Shown here: positions 58,321 through 64,000 of the stretch, piece by piece
How positions within the stretch are numbered: position 1 is the stretch's first letter
How the letters are laid out: every line of letters begins with the position of its first letter
Origin: Hemibagrus wyckioides
Taxonomy: Eukaryota > Chordata > Actinopteri > Siluriformes > Bagridae
NCBI RefSeq assembly: GCF_019097595.1
Contig: NC_080735.1
Span: forward strand, 15,887,917-15,951,916
Direction of reading: 5' to 3'
DNA length: 64,000 nt
Position numbers and translations under genes: made by a program
Notes under the pieces: generated by a model
What the model was told of the DNA's origin: nothing
The model's database searches: none
What the model saw: only the letters and a program-made list of their open reading frames with translations

Positions 58321-61320
58321 ATTATAAATAATGATCTTTTTTTTATTATAGTCGTATACAGTCATTTGTGTGGAATGTGGATGAGAAATTTAAAAACTCT
58401 CAAATCAAGAGTTTTTTTTAGTGTCCTGTCCTAAATTATTTAAGATAAAAGTGTCTAGCAAAGGAATTCATCTCTGCAATATCTTTCTTCAGTTCGCTGT
58501 CATTTCAAGGAAAAGAAATGTGAAGAGAAAAAAAAGCACAGTAGCCGTCTCTCACAGAAAGTTTCAAGCAGATATGAGCTCTTTTTCATGATAAGTATAA
58601 ACCGTAGACAAGGCACCTTGTTTTCCTGCGTCGACTTCCACCTTGTAATTGAGACACGAGTCTGATGTGATTAAAGGGACTAATGCAACGACACGCACAC
58701 ACTTTTCCATTAACCGACCTTCTGCAGACCACAAAAGAGATCGCTGGATGAAGAGCTCTGGGTCAGCAACAACGTCCCTCGACAAAAGCAGCTTGGCGTG
58801 AATGACAGGGTTGCAGCTCTTATTAGGGCACTTAAAAGCTTGAGGTGTGCTAAGATCAAAGAGGCCTGTCATCATACGCATGCACACGGCCACGCCCGCA
58901 CTCAGGAAGAGTTGCTCTGCTGCCTCTCTCCTCCTCTGGTTTCAGAATCTGGGTTAAATTGAGTAGTTGACCAATTCATTCACTAGTCAGCAGGCAATCT
59001 GGAGGCAAAACAGGCTAATTTTAGTTAGTTGGTTTGAAATGATTTGCAGAATAGTTGAAGTCAGTTCTACAGGAAGTGGAAGTGAATGTGGTTGTGACCA
59101 GCGCCTGAGACCAGAGTCTGACCTTCAGAGACTCGGACACTACAAATACTGGCAGAAATCCTTCCAGATGCTGCTCTTATAGACATCACATCATTCATCC
59201 AGAGAAAGACCAGAGAAAGAAAAAAAAACGAAATACTTTTTTTGTTTGCTATAACTATGGAAAAGATGACTAGTCAGCCTCTTTACTGATCCGTGACTAA
59301 AAATTTGTCCGCATTGTTACAACTCTGTAACGATAATTAACAAAAAAAACTCAAAAGCTTTGATTTGACACCTGGGAAATCAGTGTATGGAAGGGTCGGA
59401 GTTCTTGGCCTTGTTTTATCCTCAGTTGTATTCGCTATTTATTGTCTCCAGACCAAAATACGCAGCTGCTTGGTGTGTTTTGAATGACTTTGGAAAAGAA
59501 CCCACCGCTGGAGGATTGGTGTCATGCCTCCTGGGACAGCAACAGTTGCTGAAAGCAGATTTCTGGGTTTGTTTTAGCCTGATATCAAATGTTCATTTTT
59601 TTTAATGTCTTTCAGCAGCTGGTCTAATTCACCGGACAGACCACTGACCCACATGCTGAAGAGGCAGTAATTATTTCCTTGAATTCACAAGCAAAGAGTG
59701 TTGGATTAACAGCCGGACAGAGACAAGTGTCTCTAACACTGGAGTTAATGAGGACACAGATACTATAGAGTATCTATGTATCTTTATTATCAGGACCAAC
59801 GAAGAAATCTCTGTCCACCCAAGTGCAGATGTGGCTGAAGCACATCTGCATCAAAGTTAAAGTCTGGCTTTAGTGCTTTTGTGTTATGATGACCTCATGA
59901 TTTTCTGCACTTCATATACTTAATTGCTTTGCAACAAATCCAATAAGATTAAAGTTTAAACTTACTAGAAGCGGCTGTCGCAAACGACGACACACCATTC
60001 AAAGCATTTGTAAGATTTTTTAGACAAGATCTGTAAACTACATACATCAATATGCTGCTATATGTTGTGCCTCTTAAGTTGGATTAATTATTACTGACAC
60101 ACTATTGAAACTAGCTGATATGATGAGATCATAACTAGGTCAATCTAACGCTGAATCTTTCCTGCAGTTTTTCCTGATTAAAACAGATGCTGGATGTGAC
60201 AGCTGAGTTTGGGAGTTTGGGATGAATAACATTCTTGAGATCTGGGATCAGGTCTAAAGAAAACTCTAGAGACACATTGGGAGGAACCAGTCGGTTCTTG
60301 TTGCTCTGATCTCAAGTTAAGAGGGATATTCAGACATGAAAGTCAAATAACGGTCTTTAAGTAAAGATGGGAGAAATAGAAGACTCATCATATCATTGAG
60401 GAGTGGAATCCGGGGTTCACGAGGATAAAGCAGCTAAAAAGACATACTCATCATTACAGATCTCTGCTTTGTAAATAAAATAGCAATGCAACTGACTTTA
60501 CCTTATGAAATTGAATCTTTCACATTGAAGCATTGACTGATTTGTGATGTCTAACTCGAAATGATCTTTTATTAGTGGTTGACTTGGATACACTTCACAG
60601 CTTCATAGTTTATCAGTGCCAGTATTCCATCACATTGCCATGGATGATAAACAGATTCCTCACAATACACAACAACATGTAGCATCTGTCCCTATGCTGA
60701 AGTACACATTGATTTACAAGACGAAATAACAGCTCTTGCTGTAGGACCAATTTTCCTGTCGCTCCATCCATGACGCCTGTAAAACACACTCAGGTCTCGA
60801 CACGCTGACACACTTTGCAGAACAGAGGTGATGAGTCCCTGCTGGCAGCGCTCAGGTGGATTCAGGAAGACGGTTTCTTGGCATCGGTTTGGGAAACGTA
60901 AAACAGTCTGATAGCTGAAAAGCAGAAGCGAGATTTAATAGTGTACAAATGCTGATGTGGTTCAGAGATCTGGCCTTCCTGGCATGTTATCTCGTCACAG
61001 AATGCAGCGGCCTCGTTGGGAAGTGGAAGATAGCTGTTTATCGGGTTTTGAGCGGTGCCACTGCCTAAGCTCTCACACTATCATTGGGAAACCTCAAGAA
61101 TCCTTATCATTTCAGAACTAGCCATTGGCGGATTATATACTTGCTTTCGATCTGAGGAGTGGTAATGAATCATGGGTGTTTATTGGTCACATACACAACC
61201 GTACGCAATAGGACATGCAGACAAATGCATTTTTTTCTAACTCTCTGTGTCAAGAAAATAGAATAAGAATAGATTGAATATAAATTTAATAAAAATAGAA
61301 TATACCTGTACAGGTAGTAT
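58321..61320. other. Intergenic, no gene recognised
   Basis: The open frames at 58564-58893 (minus), 58967-59182 and 59387-59605 (plus) carry no domain I know and have no convincing splice context. No RNA or repeat seen. Confidence 0.5.
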
Positions 61321-61332
61321 TAGGGTAAAAAA

Positions 61333-61443
<111 letters not shown>

Positions 61444-61496
61444 GGTAGAGAGAGAGAGAGCGAGAGAGAGATGGATGGATGAACGGATGGATAGCT

Positions 61497-61632
<136 letters not shown>

Positions 61633-62789
61633 GCAAGTACATTTGTGTGCAGTTTTAGTGTAATATATCCTGGGCAAAATCCAGTTGAAGTAATGGGTGG
61701 AGTCCAAGATCTAAGTCCTGGTTAAGGGTCTGAATAACCTTCAGAAAGAATCAAGAAGAGAAGAGAGAAGAGTCCATTATCTGGATGGCTGAGATCTTTC
61801 ACTAAAAAATATCCAGTGGCTTCAAGTGAGCATGATTTACAATAGTCATCGTTATAAATTTGAAGCTAGGATGAGAGATTGTCTTGCTGGGTTGCCAGGT
61901 CTTGGCTCAACTACATCTCAATTTCTTTGTCTTTGTAAGAAACACCGTGGACGGCATGCATTTCTCATTTGTATGGCCAGAATATATGGCCATGATCCAC
62001 TCCATAATCCCCTTTTTCTCAAGTTTTGCAATATGTCTTAGAACAAAAATGTTTCCATATATCATAGATACACTATCTGTGCTTACACGTTCCAATCATT
62101 TGCCATAGCTTGTTATTAGAATAAATGTTGCCTTAAATCAAGATCTTGGCATCCCCTAGCTATTTTCTTATTCTCTCCTGAACTCACGATCATGGCAACC
62201 CTGGTGGGGAAAAAAATCGGATATCGTGTAACTTTCAACCTTCTACAATGTACACTCTGTCATCACCCGGCCATTACTGTCAGGTAGAGTTTCTGACATG
62301 AACTTTGTGTATGTCTTCTTTTATAGCCTGGGGCCTTGAACAACAGCAAAACATGGGTGAACATGTTCATAGTCTCCTATTAAAGGTTATCGTAAATGTT
62401 CATATGGTTTCCTTACTGTGGAATGTTTGCAATAATACCCTGATCAAGAGATGGCACAGGTGGCATTATAGGTGAGAGATATAGGTGTGTTTAATACCAA
62501 CAGATGCTCAGGTTACTAAGACAGAACCTATGAAAAAATGACTTTGAGTTGGTTATAGATAGGTTATAGAGGTTTAATTCAAGGACACTCGGTTTAATTT
62601 AACTCACTTTTATGTGTTTAGCGCTTTTAACATTGTTTTTTTTTTAAATATGAACCCAACCACTCTGCCCCAGAAAAACATCTAATGATAGAAATATCAA
62701 GACAGGTCCTTAACCTCAGCTACATCACTCCAGTTCATAATTGGCCTCAGCTAAAGCTAGAGCCTGTTGTAGAAAGTACATTATTAACA
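61633..62789. other. Intergenic, no gene recognised
   Basis: Short ORFs at 61826-62108 overlap in different frames and lack known domains. A T/A run lies near 62637-62646. Confidence 0.5.
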
Positions 62790-63060
62790 TTCACATTATT
62801 TACTAAGTCCAGTGTCACCCAAATGAGGATGAGGTTTCCTTCTAAGCCTGGTTCCTCTTAAGGTTTCTTTCTCATGCTGTCTCAGGGAGTTTTTCCTTTC
62901 CTCCAGTCACCTCAGGCATGCTCATTAGGGATAAATGTTAGGGATAAATAGTAACTTTAAACTTTATCATTTTTCTATGTTTCTATATTTCTGTCAAGCT
63001 GCTTTGAGACAATATCCATTGTTGAAAGCGCTATAGAAATAAATTGAATTGAATTGAAAT
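62790..63060 (-). repeat. Interspersed repeat, same family as 1-165
   Basis: Antisense copy: gtgtcacccaaatgaggatg, ctcagggagtttttcctttc, tgctttgagacaatatccat, then tgttgaaagcgctatagaaa and an aattgaattgaa tail. This gives the other end of the family that is missing at the left edge of the window. Confidence 0.78.
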
Positions 63061-63089
63061 TGAATTAAACCAGAGCTCGATGTGGGAAG

Positions 63090-63260
63090 TTGTTGATCAA
63101 TATTTCAGAAGATTGAGACTTTAAATTCCAGAACCACCGAGCTGCCACTGCTGGGGCCTTGAGCAAAGCCTTTAACCCTCAACTGCTTAACTGTATAAAT
63201 GAGATAAGTGTATGTTGCTCGGGATTTATGGCGACGGAGAAAATGCCATAAAGGTAAATA
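63090..63260 (+). repeat. SINE body without a clear tRNA head
   Basis: agctgccactgctggggcct, tgagcaaagcctttaaccct, aactgtataaatgagataag, then a degraded tail aatgccataaaggtaaata. The head region is diverged. Confidence 0.6.
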
Positions 63261-64000
63261 TTCATTATTGTGCGAGGGACTGAACACTGAGTAAAAACTG
63301 TTTATCTTTAAATTATATTATTTTCAAGTGTATGATTTACTCCCATTGAATTTATGGGCCGATTCCAAATTTCTTCTGATTTTCTATTAAGTTGCTAGTG
63401 CTTACTGTGATATTGCCAAGAAAATCTGCAGTTAATAAGGTTCTAACTCAGTGGTCTGTGGTTTGGGATGGAGTCTGTGGTGTTATTTTGCTTGTCATCT
63501 TATCATTTTGTTGCTCTTATTCAGAATACTCACATAATTGTCCTGGAAGTCTTGAAATGCACAAGTCTTATTTTCATTAGCTGCGTTTGTATTCTTTATT
63601 TAACTTTCTTTCCCACTAGAATCCACCGCTGTCAAGGTTCACAAACTTCGAGTCTTTGTCCAAATGGGTTTTATAAGCTAAACGTTTGAGACTGGAAAAG
63701 AAATCACCAGTTACTACCCAATACAAAAAAGCAGATCCAATAAACTTCCATTTCCTCTATGATTATTTCAGTGTTACTACCTTTTCCTTTCTCCTTTTTT
63801 TTGTGTGTCAGCATTTGGCACATGGAGGCTGGCTCTACATTCCATCAAGAAGCCAAATTTGTCCTGGTGAAGTAGTGCTACCGTGGTCCGGCTAATGTTC
63901 ACATCTATACAATGATTAAAAACACAGTCCTGGTTGTTTTACAGGAAACAAAACATGCTCTTATCACTTCTTTTTAAATACCGGATTATTTACTGGTAAG
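63261..64000. other. Intergenic, no gene recognised
   Basis: Three small plus-strand ORFs (63392-63895) have no known domains. No repeat or RNA seen up to the window end. Confidence 0.5.

Overview
The window is vertebrate, almost certainly teleost fish, nuclear DNA. AT-rich introns and spacers, dense microsatellites, Tc1-like transposons, tRNA-derived SINEs and several MITE-like families surround one conserved gene with GT-AG introns. A more exact placement (an ostariophysan such as a catfish) is only a guess from the look of the repeats.

The one gene I can support is a PRKX-type AGC serine/threonine kinase (prkx) on the + strand. Eight coding exons lie at 14855-15014, 28502-28670, 28877-29140, 35727-35846, 44285-44380, 47535-47592, 48986-49063 and 49973-50098. 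Every junction has GT/AG and consistent phase, and the sum is 1071 nt, or 356 residues plus stop. All kinase landmarks are present. Upstream lie two CCAAT boxes, a GC box and two short upstream ORFs. Downstream the 3' UTR probably runs about 4 kb to a good AATAAA at 54026-54031.

Layout: 1-14.2 kb is intergenic, with a long interspersed repeat at the left edge, a frameshifted Tc1-like element (2637-3883), an unclassified repeat (2030-2415), a threefold tandem repeat (9478-10000), a 728-bp inverted-repeat transposon (10799-11526) and a pentanucleotide array (12422-12504). From 14.2 to 15.0 kb are the promoter, 5' UTR and exon 1. Intron 1 (13.5 kb) holds SINEs, a LINE fragment, a Tc1-derived MITE, a 73-nt near-perfect palindrome and a 1.1-kb CT-rich block. 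Exons 2 and 3 are close together and are flanked by two sets of inverted repeats. Intron 3 has two Tc1-derived MITEs and a second, mariner-like MITE. Intron 4 has a 34-bp minisatellite and a full-length Tc1-like element with an unbroken transposase (42019-43266). Intron 7 has a G-rich 22-bp minisatellite right after exon 7. From 54 to 64 kb is intergenic, with interspersed repeats, a SINE relic and two GATA arrays; I recognise no gene there.

I did not find a new gene system. The points most worth checking are the intact Tc1-like element and its near-identical inverted sister 38 kb away, the deletion-derived MITE family that keeps only the DNA-binding half of a different Tc1 transposase, the inverted repeats flanking exons 2-3 (a possible back-splicing arrangement), the 73-nt palindrome, and the polythreonine-coding ACA repeat with overlapping upstream ORF at the prkx start codon.
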